64,000 bases of DNA, taken from Aurantiacibacter sp. D1-12. Its GTDB lineage: Bacteria; Pseudomonadota; Alphaproteobacteria; Sphingomonadales; Sphingomonadaceae. Location of the stretch: positions 186,001 through 250,000 of the forward strand of contig NZ_JAPJZJ010000001.1 of NCBI RefSeq assembly GCF_028858515.1, read 5' to 3'. Shown piece by piece: positions 46,570-58,566 of the stretch; positions within the stretch are counted from its first letter, which is position 1; every line of letters begins with the position of its first letter. Under the pieces are notes generated by a model. It was not told where the DNA came from. It saw only the letters and a program-made list of their open reading frames with translations, and ran no database searches. A program made the translations under genes and the position numbers.

Positions 46570-48135
46570 TTACTCTGCTGGCTTTGGCGGGCCCAGCTCA
46601 CACCGGTATACCAGCCGCTCGTTCGGGCGGTCGGGAAGGGCGGAGGTGATGGCGATTTGTCGGCTGCCGAGCTCACGGGCGGCCTGTTCGCCCACTCCGC
46701 AAGACGGGGCCTGATACTCGCCACGTGCACTGCGGGCAGCGGTCATTGGAGCGCGCGACAGCAGGTAGCGTTCCATCACAAATTCGCCCTCTGCCGGATT
46801 GAATGTGTTCACAGAAACCGCAGCCTCGCTTCCGGGCACAAACACGCGGGTCCAGCTGCCGTTGTCGAGGCCGTATTGGGTGCGACCGTTGACGCAGCCT
46901 TCGTCAGTCCAACCGAGGGTCATGTCTTCCTGTGGATCACCGACAAAGCGACTGCGATCTGTTTGCAGGACACAGGTGTACTCGCCGGCAGACGTGCTCA
47001 CCGCGATGGGCCCGGCGTTGCCTTGTCCATCATCCACGCCCTCACGCAATTGCTCTTCGACGCGGGTATCGATCTCGGAGAAGGCGGGGCGGGTGAGCCA
47101 TGCCACCAACGCGCCGACCACTGCGACCAGTGCCACACCGCCGGCGATTGCGCGCATGCGATAGTCTTTCGACTGGTGCGCAAAAGCAGCCGTGCCACCC
47201 GCGCCGCTGGCGATCAGCAGCAATAGAAAAGAGAGGGCAAGCTTGTTGGAGCGTTCGTCCATCACTTCATAAGTGGCGTTGCGGCGCAGCTCAGCAGTGC
47301 GCTGTTCCAGCGCCTCTGCCTCGGCCTCTGCGCGGCGTTCCTCGGCTTCGCGTTCGGCATCTTCGCGAGCACGCTCTTCGGCGTCGAGATCGGCAATGCT
47401 GCGGCATTCTGACGAATTGAGACGCGGGGACACGTTGTTGGCGCGCAAGAAGGGCAGCAGCTCGCGCGTCGAAACAGCGAAGAAGAACTCGGCATCCGAT
47501 CCCTGGCTTTCAGCACCGAAGGAATTGACCCCCATCACCCGTCCGCAGGCGTCTACAAGCGGGCCACCGCTATTGCCCGCAGCAATCGGCGCGGTGTGGA
47601 GCAGCGTATCGAAATCGCGGCTCGGGCGACGACCCGAAAGGAAACCGGTAGCTGTAACCGGCGGCTGGGCGCGGAACATGTCGGAGAAGGAAAGACCCTG
47701 CGCGCGGTCCACATTCATCGGGTAACCGATAGCGGTCACTTGCCCGTCCTGTTGCGGATTTCCGGCGATGGTGAGCGGAGGCAGACCGAGAGGTTCGGTC
47801 GTCGCCAACAGCGCGAGGTCGTTGCGCGTGCTGACGGTGACAATGCGGGCGTAGACCGCCTCGCTTCCGTCTGCGGGGACAATGCCGATGGCCAGGCGAT
47901 CATCACGCACCGCTTCGGCCACGACATGGGCGTTGGTAACAATCCGCTCTCCACCCACCGAAAAGCCCGTGCCGTGCGAAATAGGGAAGATCTCTGGCCC
48001 GTCATTCCCGATGATGACCACGCGAACGACGCCGCGCGATGCGGCTTCGATGTCGGCGGGATCGGCGAGAGCCGGGGCAGGGCGCAACAGCGTTACGCAC
48101 AGCGCCAGAGCGAAGAGAGCGAGAATCCTTTGCAT
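46570..48135 (-). CDS. trypsin-like serine protease with coiled coil and membrane anchor
   Basis: A 521-residue protein. Signal peptide 1-25 (ALA cut), then an S1C-type protease fold: His in TNAHVV, Asp in TRNDLALL, Ser in AAGNSGGPLV. After it comes an Arg/Glu/Ala coiled coil (about 252-290), two hydrophobic helices (about 302-320 and 330-350) and a C-terminal cysteine-containing domain. No PDZ domain is seen, unlike DegP. ATG 48135 is chosen over TTG 48144. It is probably co-transcribed with the membrane gene downstream. The target is unknown. Confidence 0.87.
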   Translation of the reverse strand: MQRILALFALALCVTLLRPAPALADPADIEAASRGVVRVVIIGNDGPEIFPISHGTGFSVGGERIVTNAHVVAEAVRDDRLAIGIVPADGSEAVYARIVTVSTRNDLALLATTEPLGLPPLTIAGNPQQDGQVTAIGYPMNVDRAQGLSFSDMFRAQPPVTATGFLSGRRPSRDFDTLLHTAPIAAGNSGGPLVDACGRVMGVNSFGAESQGSDAEFFFAVSTRELLPFLRANNVSPRLNSSECRSIADLDAEERAREDAEREAEERRAEAEAEALEQRTAELRRNATYEVMDERSNKLALSFLLLLIASGAGGTAAFAHQSKDYRMRAIAGGVALVAVVGALVAWLTRPAFSEIDTRVEEQLREGVDDGQGNAGPIAVSTSAGEYTCVLQTDRSRFVGDPQEDMTLGWTDEGCVNGRTQYGLDNGSWTRVFVPGSEAAVSVNTFNPAEGEFVMERYLLSRAPMTAARSARGEYQAPSCGVGEQAARELGSRQIAITSALPDRPNERLVYRCELGPPKPAE

Positions 48136-48216
48136 TGCGCACAATGTCTACCGTGGATTGCATTGACCGCAAGCTTCGGGACGCGCAGCAATGTTGTTTG
48201 TGGTTGAAAGCGTGGC

Positions 48217-49257
48217 ATGACGAAATCAGACAAACTCACCGATGATGATCGTTGGCAGATTACGCTGGCAAAGGATCGCCGCTTCGATGGCGTCTTTGTA
48301 ACCGGCGTGCATTCGACCGGCATCTATTGTCGTCCCAGCTGCCCCGCGCGCGCTCCCAAGCGGGAGAATGTGCAATTCTACGCCACGCCTGAAGCGGCGG
48401 AGGCCGCGGGACTGCGAGCGTGCAAACGTTGCGCTCCAGACCAGCAAAGCCGGGACGAGGCTGCGGTGTTGCAGGTAATTGCAATGGTCCGCGAGGCAGA
48501 CACTCCAGTTTCGCTCGACAGGCTTGGTACTGCCACCGGATACTCCCCCGCCCATTTGCAGCGCGTATTCAAGCGGGCGGTCGGCATGTCCCCTGCGGCC
48601 TATTTCCGCGCCTTGCGGGAAGAACGGGCCAAACACGCGCTTGGCGAAGCGGAGCGCGTGACCGATGCGATTTACGATGCAGGCTATGAAGCGCCGAGCC
48701 GCTTTTACGAAGCAATGGAGGGAAAGATGGGCATGACGGCCAGTGACTGGAAGAATGGCGGGGCGGGCCGGGTGGTCCACTATGCTCTGATCGGCACAAC
48801 GCTCGGCGACATGCTGGTTGCGGCGACAGAGAAAGGCGTGTGCTGCCTCAGCTTCAACGAAGGTGTAACGGAGTTACAGGCACGCTTCCCGAGAGCTGAA
48901 CTGGTCGAAGGCGGTGAAGAATTCCGCGCGCTGTTCGAGCGGGTGGCGTCAGCGGTCGAAGATCCGGCCTCTCCTGCTACCGCCGAAATACCGCTCGATG
49001 TGAAGGGCACCGCATTCCAGCAGAAATGCTGGCAGGCTTTGCGTGAAATCCCGCCTGGCGAAACCCGGTCCTATGGCGAGCAGGCGGCGATGCTAGGTAA
49101 TCCCAAGGCCAGCCGCGCGGTCGGCAGCGCCAACGGAGCCAATAATATTGCCGTGCTGATCCCTTGCCACCGTGTCGTGCCCGCAAGCGGAGGCGTGGGA
49201 GGGTACGCCTATGGACCAGAAATCAAGGCAGAACTGCTGCGGCGGGAAGGAAACTAG
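48217..49257 (+). CDS. ada: Ada DNA repair methyltransferase / transcriptional activator
   Basis: A 346-residue sensor and repair protein for alkylated DNA. The N-domain has the four zinc cysteines (YCRPSCPAR and ACKRC), the first being the phosphotriester acceptor. An AraC-type helix-turn-helix covers about 85-180 (LGTATGYSPAHLQRVFKRAVG). The C-domain methyltransferase carries acceptor Cys in IPCHRVV and the helix FQQKCWQALREIPPGETRSYGE. All parts are present, so it should both repair O6-methylguanine and activate the adaptive response. It is followed after 4 bases by a PEP-mutase-like gene. Confidence 0.95.
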   Translation: MTKSDKLTDDDRWQITLAKDRRFDGVFVTGVHSTGIYCRPSCPARAPKRENVQFYATPEAAEAAGLRACKRCAPDQQSRDEAAVLQVIAMVREADTPVSLDRLGTATGYSPAHLQRVFKRAVGMSPAAYFRALREERAKHALGEAERVTDAIYDAGYEAPSRFYEAMEGKMGMTASDWKNGGAGRVVHYALIGTTLGDMLVAATEKGVCCLSFNEGVTELQARFPRAELVEGGEEFRALFERVASAVEDPASPATAEIPLDVKGTAFQQKCWQALREIPPGETRSYGEQAAMLGNPKASRAVGSANGANNIAVLIPCHRVVPASGGVGGYAYGPEIKAELLRREGN

Positions 49258-49261
49258 AACG

Positions 49262-50005
49262 ATGACCGAACAGGGATTTGCAGCCTTGCACAGCAGTGTC
49301 GATCCGCTGGTGCTGTTCAACATCTGGGATGCGGGCAGTGCGCGAGCGGTCGCCAAAGCGGGGGCAAAGGCAATTGCGACAGGCAGCCACTCGGTTGCCG
49401 GAGCGCAGGGTTTCGATGATGGCGAATTTCTTCCTTGGCCATTGCTGGTGCAGACCGTGCGCCAGATTGCGGAGGCTGTGGACCTGCCGCTCACCGTCGA
49501 TATCGAAACTGGTTATGCGGAGGATTGTGAGGCGCTGGCAGCCAACGGCCGCGAGCTGGCCGCGCTGGGCGTTGTCGGCTGCAACCTTGAAGACCGGCTG
49601 TTTTCGGGCGGAATGCGTGATGCTGGGGAACAGGCAGAGCGTATCGGGGCGCTGTCTTCGACAGGCTTGTTCGTCAACGCGCGGACCGATGTCTTCCTCG
49701 GGCCACTGATGGAGGGTGACAATCCCAACCGGCAGGAACTGGTCGATCATGCGCTCGAGCGTGCGGCGGTCTATGCTGATGCAGGCGCGGGTGGCTTGTT
49801 CGTTCCCGGCCTCAGCGATCCGCAGATGATAGCGGCCGTTTGCCAAGCGACGCCACTGCCGGTGAATGTGATGCATTTGCCGGGGATGGTAGGTAATGCC
49901 GAACTTGGCCGATTGGGCGTGGCCCGCATCAGCCACGGGCCGTGGCCGTGGAAGAATGCGATGTCGGCGCTGGAAAAGGCCGCGCAAGAAGCCATGCAGA
50001 GCTAA
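49262..50005 (+). CDS. isocitrate lyase / PEP mutase family protein
   Basis: A 247-residue TIM-barrel protein of the PEP mutase/ICL superfamily. LVLFNIWDAGSARAVAKAGAKAIATGS is the first barrel segment. DIETGYAED has the metal-binding acidic residues, and NLEDRLFSGGMRD and VNARTDVFLG follow. The KKCGH-type active-site cysteine loop of isocitrate lyase is absent, so it resembles the uncharacterised 2-methylisocitrate-lyase-like or oxaloacetate-hydrolase-like members. The start is ATG 49262, 4 bases after ada. The reaction is unknown. Confidence 0.87.
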   Translation: MTEQGFAALHSSVDPLVLFNIWDAGSARAVAKAGAKAIATGSHSVAGAQGFDDGEFLPWPLLVQTVRQIAEAVDLPLTVDIETGYAEDCEALAANGRELAALGVVGCNLEDRLFSGGMRDAGEQAERIGALSSTGLFVNARTDVFLGPLMEGDNPNRQELVDHALERAAVYADAGAGGLFVPGLSDPQMIAAVCQATPLPVNVMHLPGMVGNAELGRLGVARISHGPWPWKNAMSALEKAAQEAMQS

Positions 50006-50110
50006 CGGCAGTGTCGGGCTGCTAATCTATCCACGCAAACCTGCCTTTACCCCCTTGTCACTCCTTACTAGGCACCTGATGCAGGACTCTGAGAAAAGGC
50101 GGAGGCGTAA

Positions 50111-51043
50111 GTGGGTGCAGGAGATGTGGAAGAGGTAGCACAGGATAAGGCTGTGCAAGCGGAGAGCCGCCCTATCTGGCGCAAGGTATGGGAATTCCCG
50201 CTGGTGGCGATGGTCGTGGGTGTGGCGCTGATGGTTGGCGCCATCTATCTCGCGTCGACAATCATGCAATTGCTCGTTCTGCCGCGAGTCGAAGCGCCTT
50301 GGGATGACATCATTGGCGCGGTGCTCATCGTCCTGATCAGCGGGCTGACATACAAGCTGCTCGTCACACGGCTTGGTCGAAAAAGGCACGATGATCTGCC
50401 GTTCGATGGCCGCATGTTGCGCGATACTCTGGCGGGCTTTGGTGTCGGCGGACTGCTTATCTCGATCTGCGTTGCCCTCGCGGCTCTCTTTGGCGCCTAT
50501 ACCATTTTGGGTGGTGACGGATTTGGCGACTGGCCGATGATCATTTTCGTTTTCGGCCTCTACGCGGGTTTCTTCGAGGAAGTCGTGACCCGCGGAATTA
50601 TCCTGCGCTGGCTGGAAGAGTTTGCCGGCACGTGGATTGCCCTTGCTCTGAGTTCGCTGTTCTTCGGTTTCATGCATGCCAGCAATGACAATGCGACCTT
50701 CTTCTCCTCGCTTGCGATTTCGATCGAGGCGGGCATCCTGCTCGGTGCGGCCTATATCCTTACCCGCTCACTATGGCTGGCCATCGGCATCCACGCCGGC
50801 TGGAATGTCGTGCAGGCGTTGTGGGATATCCCAGTTTCCGGCAATCCGACCGAAGGCCCTGTTGCCGCCACGCTGGAAGGCCACTGGCTGCTGGCCGGCG
50901 GCGGGTTCGGGCTTGAAGCGACGATCTTCGCACTTGTGGTAGCGACAAGCGCGGGGATCTGGATGCTATGGAAAGCCGCCAAGGCGGGCCGCATCGTTAA
51001 ACCGATGTGGAGCCGCAAGGGTGAAGGCATTACCGCCTACTGA
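50111..51043 (+). CDS. CPBP family intramembrane metalloprotease, copy 1
   Basis: A 310-residue CAAX-prenyl-protease-2/bacteriocin-processing type protein with about eight helices. Catalytic motifs are EEVVTRG (EExxxR), FGFMHA (FxxxH) and HAGWN (HxxxN/D). A soluble 25-residue N-terminus precedes the first helix. The start is GTG 50111 behind GGAGG. It resembles the copy at 53209 in N-terminal layout (IWRKVWEFPLVAM against WLKIWHFPLVTM), in RRKRHDDLP-like HDDLP and in the active site, so the two are probably a duplication. Possible roles are lipoprotein or peptide processing. Confidence 0.9.
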   Translation: MGAGDVEEVAQDKAVQAESRPIWRKVWEFPLVAMVVGVALMVGAIYLASTIMQLLVLPRVEAPWDDIIGAVLIVLISGLTYKLLVTRLGRKRHDDLPFDGRMLRDTLAGFGVGGLLISICVALAALFGAYTILGGDGFGDWPMIIFVFGLYAGFFEEVVTRGIILRWLEEFAGTWIALALSSLFFGFMHASNDNATFFSSLAISIEAGILLGAAYILTRSLWLAIGIHAGWNVVQALWDIPVSGNPTEGPVAATLEGHWLLAGGGFGLEATIFALVVATSAGIWMLWKAAKAGRIVKPMWSRKGEGITAY

Positions 51044-51282
51044 TCGCGTTCGAGGAACCGGAACAGTTGATCGTAGATCGCGTCGGCGGATTCGATCTTC
51101 ACCTGGATGCTCGCAATGACTTTTGGGGCACGCGCTTTTTCTTCGGGGCCGTAAATGCTTGCCTGCGCTTCGATCAGCGCGACCGTGTCTTCCATATCGG
51201 CACGAAACTGCTTGCGCGCCCGGATTACGAGCTTGCGCAGTTCGTCTTTGATATCGGCATCTGTGAGTTCGCGTGTGGCCAT
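51037..51282 (-). CDS. small helical protein of unknown function
   Basis: An 81-residue charged protein predicted to be mostly helical (LTDADIKDELRKLVIRARKQF, cut here at LVIRARKQF; IQVKIESADAIYDQLFRFLE). It converges on the CPBP gene and their stops overlap by 7 bases. Codon use matches the neighbours, supporting a real gene. No family recognised. Confidence 0.6.
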   Translation of the reverse strand: MATRELTDADIKDELRKLVIRARKQFRADMEDTVALIEAQASIYGPEEKARAPKVIASIQVKIESADAIYDQLFRFLERDQ

Positions 51283-51399
51283 CGGGGGCTGGGCTCCATT
51301 GCTTTGCCGGACCCAATGGCTATTGCGCCCGTTACAGCAACGGCTTGTCGATCAGCGGGACTACGCACTCTGCCAGCGACGTGTCGGTTCGACGAACGA

Positions 51400-52962
51400 C
51401 TACCCGGCGCGTGCCCAGCCTTTGTTGGCGGGTGTTAGCGTGCCCAGAAAGGCCTCTGCAGAGTCGAGATATTCGCGCTGCTTGTCTTCTCCCATGCGAT
51501 CCCAGGTCGAGAAGATGCGACCCACACGCGGGTTTGCTTCCAGCCGTTCGCGGTGGCGATCCATGAAGCGCCAGTAGAGCGCGTTGAACGGGCACGCGCC
51601 TTCGCCTGTCTTCTTGCTGACCGAATAGGCGCAATCGGCACAATAGTTGCTCATCTTGTTGATGTAATTGCCGCTCGCCGCATAGGGCTTGCTCGCCAGC
51701 TTTCCGCCATCGGCATAGAGCACCATCGCAGCGACATTGGGCAGCTCGACCCATTCGAAGGCATCGGCATAGACCGCGAGATACCAGTCCTGCACATCGC
51801 GAGGGCTGATCCCTGCGATAAGAGCGAAATTGCCGAGCACCATCAGCCGCTGGATGTGATGGGCGTGGGCGTTCGCGCGCGTCGAGCGAATGCTGTCTGC
51901 AAGGCAGCGCATGTCGGTTTCGCCGGTCCAGAAGAATTCAGGCAGGCTGCGCTGCGCATTCAATGCATTGTCGCTTTCAAGCCCGGGCATGAAGCGCCAA
52001 TAAAAGCCGCGCACATATTCGCGCCAACCGATCAGCTGCCGGATGAAACCCTCGACAGCGTTCAGCGGGGCATTGCCCTTATTGTATTCTTCTTCGGCGC
52101 GGCGGCACAGCTCTACGGGATCGAGCAGGCCTACGTTAATGCTGGTGGAGAGCATCGAGTGGAAGAGATCGTCCTCCCCGTGCACCATCGCATCCTGATA
52201 GTCGCCGAATTTGGGCAGTCGCTCTGCAAAGAAAGCATCGGCGGCTTCTTCTGCCTGATCGCGCGTGACCGGCCAGCAGAAGGGTTCGAGATTGCCAAAA
52301 TGATCGCCGAATTTCTCCTCGACCAGATCGAGCACCTCGCGTGTCACGTCGTCAGGCTCGAACAGCGGGCGCTGCGGGGCTGACAGTCCGTCCTTGGGTG
52401 GCTTGCGGTTTTCGCTGTCGTAGTTCCATTCGCCGCCTTCGGGCTTGCCTTCATCATCGACAAGAATGCCCGTCTTACGTCGCATTTCGCGGTAGAAATA
52501 CTCCATCCGCAGTGTCTTACGGCCCTCTGCCCAGCTGTTGAATTCGGCCTTGGAGCAGAGGAAGCGGTCATCCGGCTGAATGTCGATCTCGCAGTCGAAT
52601 TTGTCGGGCCATTCTTCGATAGCTTCCTGCACCCGCCATTCGCCTGCCTCGACCACATGTATCGCACGCGGGGAATGGCGCTCGACAGCGCGCGCGACTT
52701 CGCCGGTGAAGCTGTGTGCGTTGTCTTCATCGGTCAGCCGGACGTAGTCGACCTGCCACCCCGCCTGTCCCAGTTCGGCAGCAAAGTGGCGCATGGCAGA
52801 CAACACCAGCGCAATCTTTTGTTTGTGATGTTTGACGTAGGTCGCTTCGTCCCAGACCTCCATCATTAGAATGACGGTATCATCCTTGGTGCGCCCGCGC
52901 AGGGATGCGAGATCACGCGTGAGCTGATCACCGAGGATCGGAACGAGAATGGGGGAGGCCAT
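51400..52962 (-). CDS. FeS-type bacterial cryptochrome/photolyase
   Basis: A 520-residue protein of the FeS-BCP/CryPro clade (like PhrB of Agrobacterium), probably a (6-4) photolyase. The N-terminal domain opens with VPILGDQLTRDLA. The 4Fe-4S cysteines match: one in MRCLADS, then C-x2-C-x12-C in NYCADCAY...GACPFN. FAD-domain segments FIRQLIGWREYVRG and ANAHAHHIQRLMVLGNFALI are present. I use ATG 52962 because the 25 preceding residues are not family-like. It sits between two CPBP protease genes, the nearer one divergent with 246 bases between. Confidence 0.9.
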   Translation of the reverse strand: MASPILVPILGDQLTRDLASLRGRTKDDTVILMMEVWDEATYVKHHKQKIALVLSAMRHFAAELGQAGWQVDYVRLTDEDNAHSFTGEVARAVERHSPRAIHVVEAGEWRVQEAIEEWPDKFDCEIDIQPDDRFLCSKAEFNSWAEGRKTLRMEYFYREMRRKTGILVDDEGKPEGGEWNYDSENRKPPKDGLSAPQRPLFEPDDVTREVLDLVEEKFGDHFGNLEPFCWPVTRDQAEEAADAFFAERLPKFGDYQDAMVHGEDDLFHSMLSTSINVGLLDPVELCRRAEEEYNKGNAPLNAVEGFIRQLIGWREYVRGFYWRFMPGLESDNALNAQRSLPEFFWTGETDMRCLADSIRSTRANAHAHHIQRLMVLGNFALIAGISPRDVQDWYLAVYADAFEWVELPNVAAMVLYADGGKLASKPYAASGNYINKMSNYCADCAYSVSKKTGEGACPFNALYWRFMDRHRERLEANPRVGRIFSTWDRMGEDKQREYLDSAEAFLGTLTPANKGWARAG

Positions 52963-53208
52963 GCATTCCCAATGCGTAAAGACGCAGCCGTTTCCCGATC
53001 TATTGATGAACACAACTCCGCTACACATTTCTGCCAACTGCAGTTGGGGTCAGACGAGTGCCGTTGTCCGGGCGAATGCCCCGCACCATCTCCGCCAAGA
53101 GTACGACTGAAAAACCATCCGATTGGCTGATCAGAGAAGGCCATCGGCGAGAGTGAAAAGCGAACCAAATTGGCCCGCTAATGTGGCCATGAAGCAGGAG
53201 GGGGTTCT

Positions 53209-54090
53209 GTGCAAAACGAAAGAGAAGATGATCGCGGGGCTTGGTTGAAAATCTGGCATTTTCCGCTTGTCACGATGTGCGTCGCCGCAACGGCCATGAT
53301 CGCCGTGCTTGGCCTTAGCGAGTGGGTCATGCGGTTCGTCCCGGAAGGCCTGGACAGAAATGTGGATGTCATCGTCCGCTACGGTTTCACAATTCTGGCG
53401 GCGATCCTTGTTTACAAGCTCGTGATTCCTCGTTTGGGCGCGCACAAGCACGATGATCTGCCAATGCGCGGCGCGATATCCGGCATGTCTCTTGGTCTGG
53501 GCGCAGGAATAGTAGTGTTCAGCTGTGTCATCGCGGCTGCGGCCATTGGCGGTTATTATACCATCGTTGGTCCGGGCAGCTGGGTTGATTTCATCGAGAT
53601 ACTGATGACCACTGGTCTGGCTGCGAGCGTGATAGAGGAAATCCTGTTTAGGGGTATCCTATTCCGTTGGCTTGAAGAGTTTTCCGGTAGCTGGATTGCC
53701 CTTTTCCTGAGTTCGGCCATTTTCGGCTTCATGCATCTGCCTTCGGACAACCCCAATCTACTGATCGGTGTGATCATCGCGTTGGAGGGCGGAATGCTCT
53801 TGACTGCAGCCTATATGCTGACGCGCAATCTGTGGCTTGCCATCGGTCTTCACGCAGGCTGGAACATCGCGCAGGCATTCATCTGGGGGGTCCCGATGAA
53901 GGGGTTTGAATTCGAAGGCTTGGTGCAAGGGCAAACAAGCGGACCCGCATGGCTTTCCGGCGGCACGTTCGGCATGGAAATGTCCGTGTTCGGCGTCGTG
54001 GTAACCGTGACGGCAGGGCTATTGCTATTGCGAGCTGCCTACCGGAAAGGCCGGTTTGTGCCCCCGATGTGGAAGCAAGAACGCAGTTGA
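53209..54090 (+). CDS. CPBP family intramembrane metalloprotease, copy 2
   Basis: A 293-residue paralog of the protein at 50111. Motifs are EEILFRG (EExxxR), FGFMHL (FxxxH) and HAGWN (HxxxN). The pair shares HDDLP before the core, RWLEEFSGSWIALFLSS against RWLEEFAGTWIALALSS, and a C-terminal VPPMW / VKPMW end. The start is GTG 53209 with a strong GGAGGGGG upstream. It seems an old tandem duplication now separated by the photolyase and the small helical gene. Confidence 0.9.
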   Translation: MQNEREDDRGAWLKIWHFPLVTMCVAATAMIAVLGLSEWVMRFVPEGLDRNVDVIVRYGFTILAAILVYKLVIPRLGAHKHDDLPMRGAISGMSLGLGAGIVVFSCVIAAAAIGGYYTIVGPGSWVDFIEILMTTGLAASVIEEILFRGILFRWLEEFSGSWIALFLSSAIFGFMHLPSDNPNLLIGVIIALEGGMLLTAAYMLTRNLWLAIGLHAGWNIAQAFIWGVPMKGFEFEGLVQGQTSGPAWLSGGTFGMEMSVFGVVVTVTAGLLLLRAAYRKGRFVPPMWKQERS

Positions 54091-54156
54091 ATGGATTGTC
54101 CTGAGTAAGGGGCGAGAACGGGGGTGTGGATGATGCCATCCCCGTTCAAATGACTC

Positions 54157-54203
54157 TGGGCGGCGCATGCTTCTGTCTTCCGACAGAATTCATGCGCCGC
54201 CCA
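54157..54203. terminator. long perfect hairpin between convergent genes
   Basis: Outer arms TGGGCGGCGCATG and CATGCGCCGCCCA match over 13 bases. Inner arms TTCTGTC and GACAGAA match over 7 bases around a TTCC loop. Short T-rich flanks follow. It probably acts as a bidirectional terminator for the CPBP and metallopeptidase genes. Confidence 0.7.
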
Positions 54204-54235
54204 GACATTTTCAGGCAGCAGGTTGCCGCTAGGGA

Positions 54236-55882
54236 TCAGTCGTCGATTTCGCAGCCGTATTCTTCGGCAGCTGCCTCGAACTCTTCACGATCTGCTTCTC
54301 GGCGTGCCTCGCGGGCATCTTCATCGAGGTATTCGCCCGGGTGATCGGGGCGGGCAGCTTCCATCAGCGGCTCGGTATCACCCTGTTCGAATAGGTCGAA
54401 ACGCGCGCGTGTGACGCAGGCACGGGTGCTGTTGCCCGACAGGTATTCGGCCCCGACAACACGTGCTTCTGCCACGCGGTTTTCCATCAGGAGATGATAG
54501 ACCAGCGTACTCCGCACGCCGGCGTCAAACGCGGCATAGCGGAAGGCCTGTTCCAGCGCTGCGCGCGCACCTTCTGGCGGCTCCTCCAAATTCTCGTCGA
54601 AGAGAAATGTGAGGTAGTAGCGATACAGTGGATAGGCGTGATCGTTCTCCATCAGGTTGGCATCGATGAAGCGATCACGCGCTACTTCCAGTTGCGATGG
54701 ATCGGTGAACGACCGGCGAAATGCTGCTTCGGCATAGTAGATCGCCGCCTCTGTCGATTCAGGATCAATCGCAAGCACGCGCTGCGCCAGTTCTTCGACT
54801 GCATCGTAATTGCGGACATCAAGCTCGGCCTCTGTCGCGGCGAGCAATACTGCGGCACTGTTCGGGTAACTCTCGACAAGACGGCGCGCTTCACGAACCC
54901 ACCGTTGTGCCTCGTCCTCGTCCACACCGGCCTTGGAATTGATCATGAGCCGCATGCGGGCCTCTTCGGCCTCGTTCAGGCGATGTATCTCTACCGGCGG
55001 GTCGGCTTCAACCACGTAGGGCACGCGCAATGTGCGCGCTGCGCCCTGACGAAACTCTTCCAGTTCCTCGTGCAGCACGTCCAGATCGCCAAAGGCCATT
55101 TCGGCGGCTTCCATCGGCGGGTGCCCGGCAACAATGGCCTGGATATAGGTTGCCATCTGGCCGCGGCGATCGGGGTTGAGATCTAGGTGGCTCGCAATCA
55201 ACCAGCCGTGGGCGTAGGTGCGCCCGGTGGTGTAACGATCCCGCTCGCGTGGCGGATCAAAGGTCGCTTCCAGATCGATCGGAATGGTGGCGAGTGACGC
55301 GCTACGCCAAGTCGGCACGTCACCGATTACGAAGCCGTCTTCCTCGAACCGGAGATTGGAATAGAGCTCTGCATAGCCCTCGCTGTACCACAGCGGGTAG
55401 GGCGCATCGCGATGCTGGAACATGAAGTAGTGGACATACTCATGGAACAGAATGCCACGCGGTTCGAGCAACATTTCCGAATCCACATCCTGCTGGCGGC
55501 TGCGCCCGCGGCGGACATTGAATTGGCGTGGCACGAAGGCAACGGCGCCTGATGCGCGAGGAATAAAGAAACCGCCGATACCGGCGTTACGATTACCGAC
55601 AGCAAGCACTGCCATGTCGCTTGTCTGGCCATAGCGGAAGACGGTGACCTTGGTGGACTCCGGCAATGCTTCGTCCGAACCCACGCCGGTCATGAAGCGC
55701 AGGACTTCGTCCAGCCGCTCAAGATCCTGCACAAACTCGCGTGTGTTCTGCTCGGTATCTTCCGAATAGACGATGAAGTGGGCGCTCTCTGCCCGATACC
55801 AGTCGCGCGCCGCCGCCGTTTGTGCGGTCAGCCCGATTGAAAGGATGATGACGGCAAAACCGCCGAATATACGCTTAAACAT
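54236..55882 (-). CDS. secreted HExxH metallopeptidase-like protein with TPR-like tail
   Basis: A 548-residue protein starting at ATG 55882, signal peptide about 1-26. A gluzincin-like domain has HEYVH (HExxH, about 160) and E in YSEGYAELYSNL about 20 residues on, the third-ligand position. The remaining roughly 250 residues are helical repeats resembling TPRs (DEDEAQRWVREARRLVESYPNSAAVLLAATEAE, cut here at RRLVESYPNSA). An acidic tail ends in GCEIDD. The open frame upstream of 55882 is antisense to metH. Likely a periplasmic zinc peptidase of DUF1570 type; the activity is inferred. Confidence 0.85.
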   Translation of the reverse strand: MFKRIFGGFAVIILSIGLTAQTAAARDWYRAESAHFIVYSEDTEQNTREFVQDLERLDEVLRFMTGVGSDEALPESTKVTVFRYGQTSDMAVLAVGNRNAGIGGFFIPRASGAVAFVPRQFNVRRGRSRQQDVDSEMLLEPRGILFHEYVHYFMFQHRDAPYPLWYSEGYAELYSNLRFEEDGFVIGDVPTWRSASLATIPIDLEATFDPPRERDRYTTGRTYAHGWLIASHLDLNPDRRGQMATYIQAIVAGHPPMEAAEMAFGDLDVLHEELEEFRQGAARTLRVPYVVEADPPVEIHRLNEAEEARMRLMINSKAGVDEDEAQRWVREARRLVESYPNSAAVLLAATEAELDVRNYDAVEELAQRVLAIDPESTEAAIYYAEAAFRRSFTDPSQLEVARDRFIDANLMENDHAYPLYRYYLTFLFDENLEEPPEGARAALEQAFRYAAFDAGVRSTLVYHLLMENRVAEARVVGAEYLSGNSTRACVTRARFDLFEQGDTEPLMEAARPDHPGEYLDEDAREARREADREEFEAAAEEYGCEIDD

Positions 55883-55962
55883 TCCAGTGCCCGTCCCGTT
55901 AGCTTTCTGGTGAGATTCGCCACAATATTGATCCACCGCCGCGATGCAAGTGGGCGGAGTCC

Positions 55963-58562
<2,600 letters not shown>

Positions 58563-58566
<4 letters not shown>

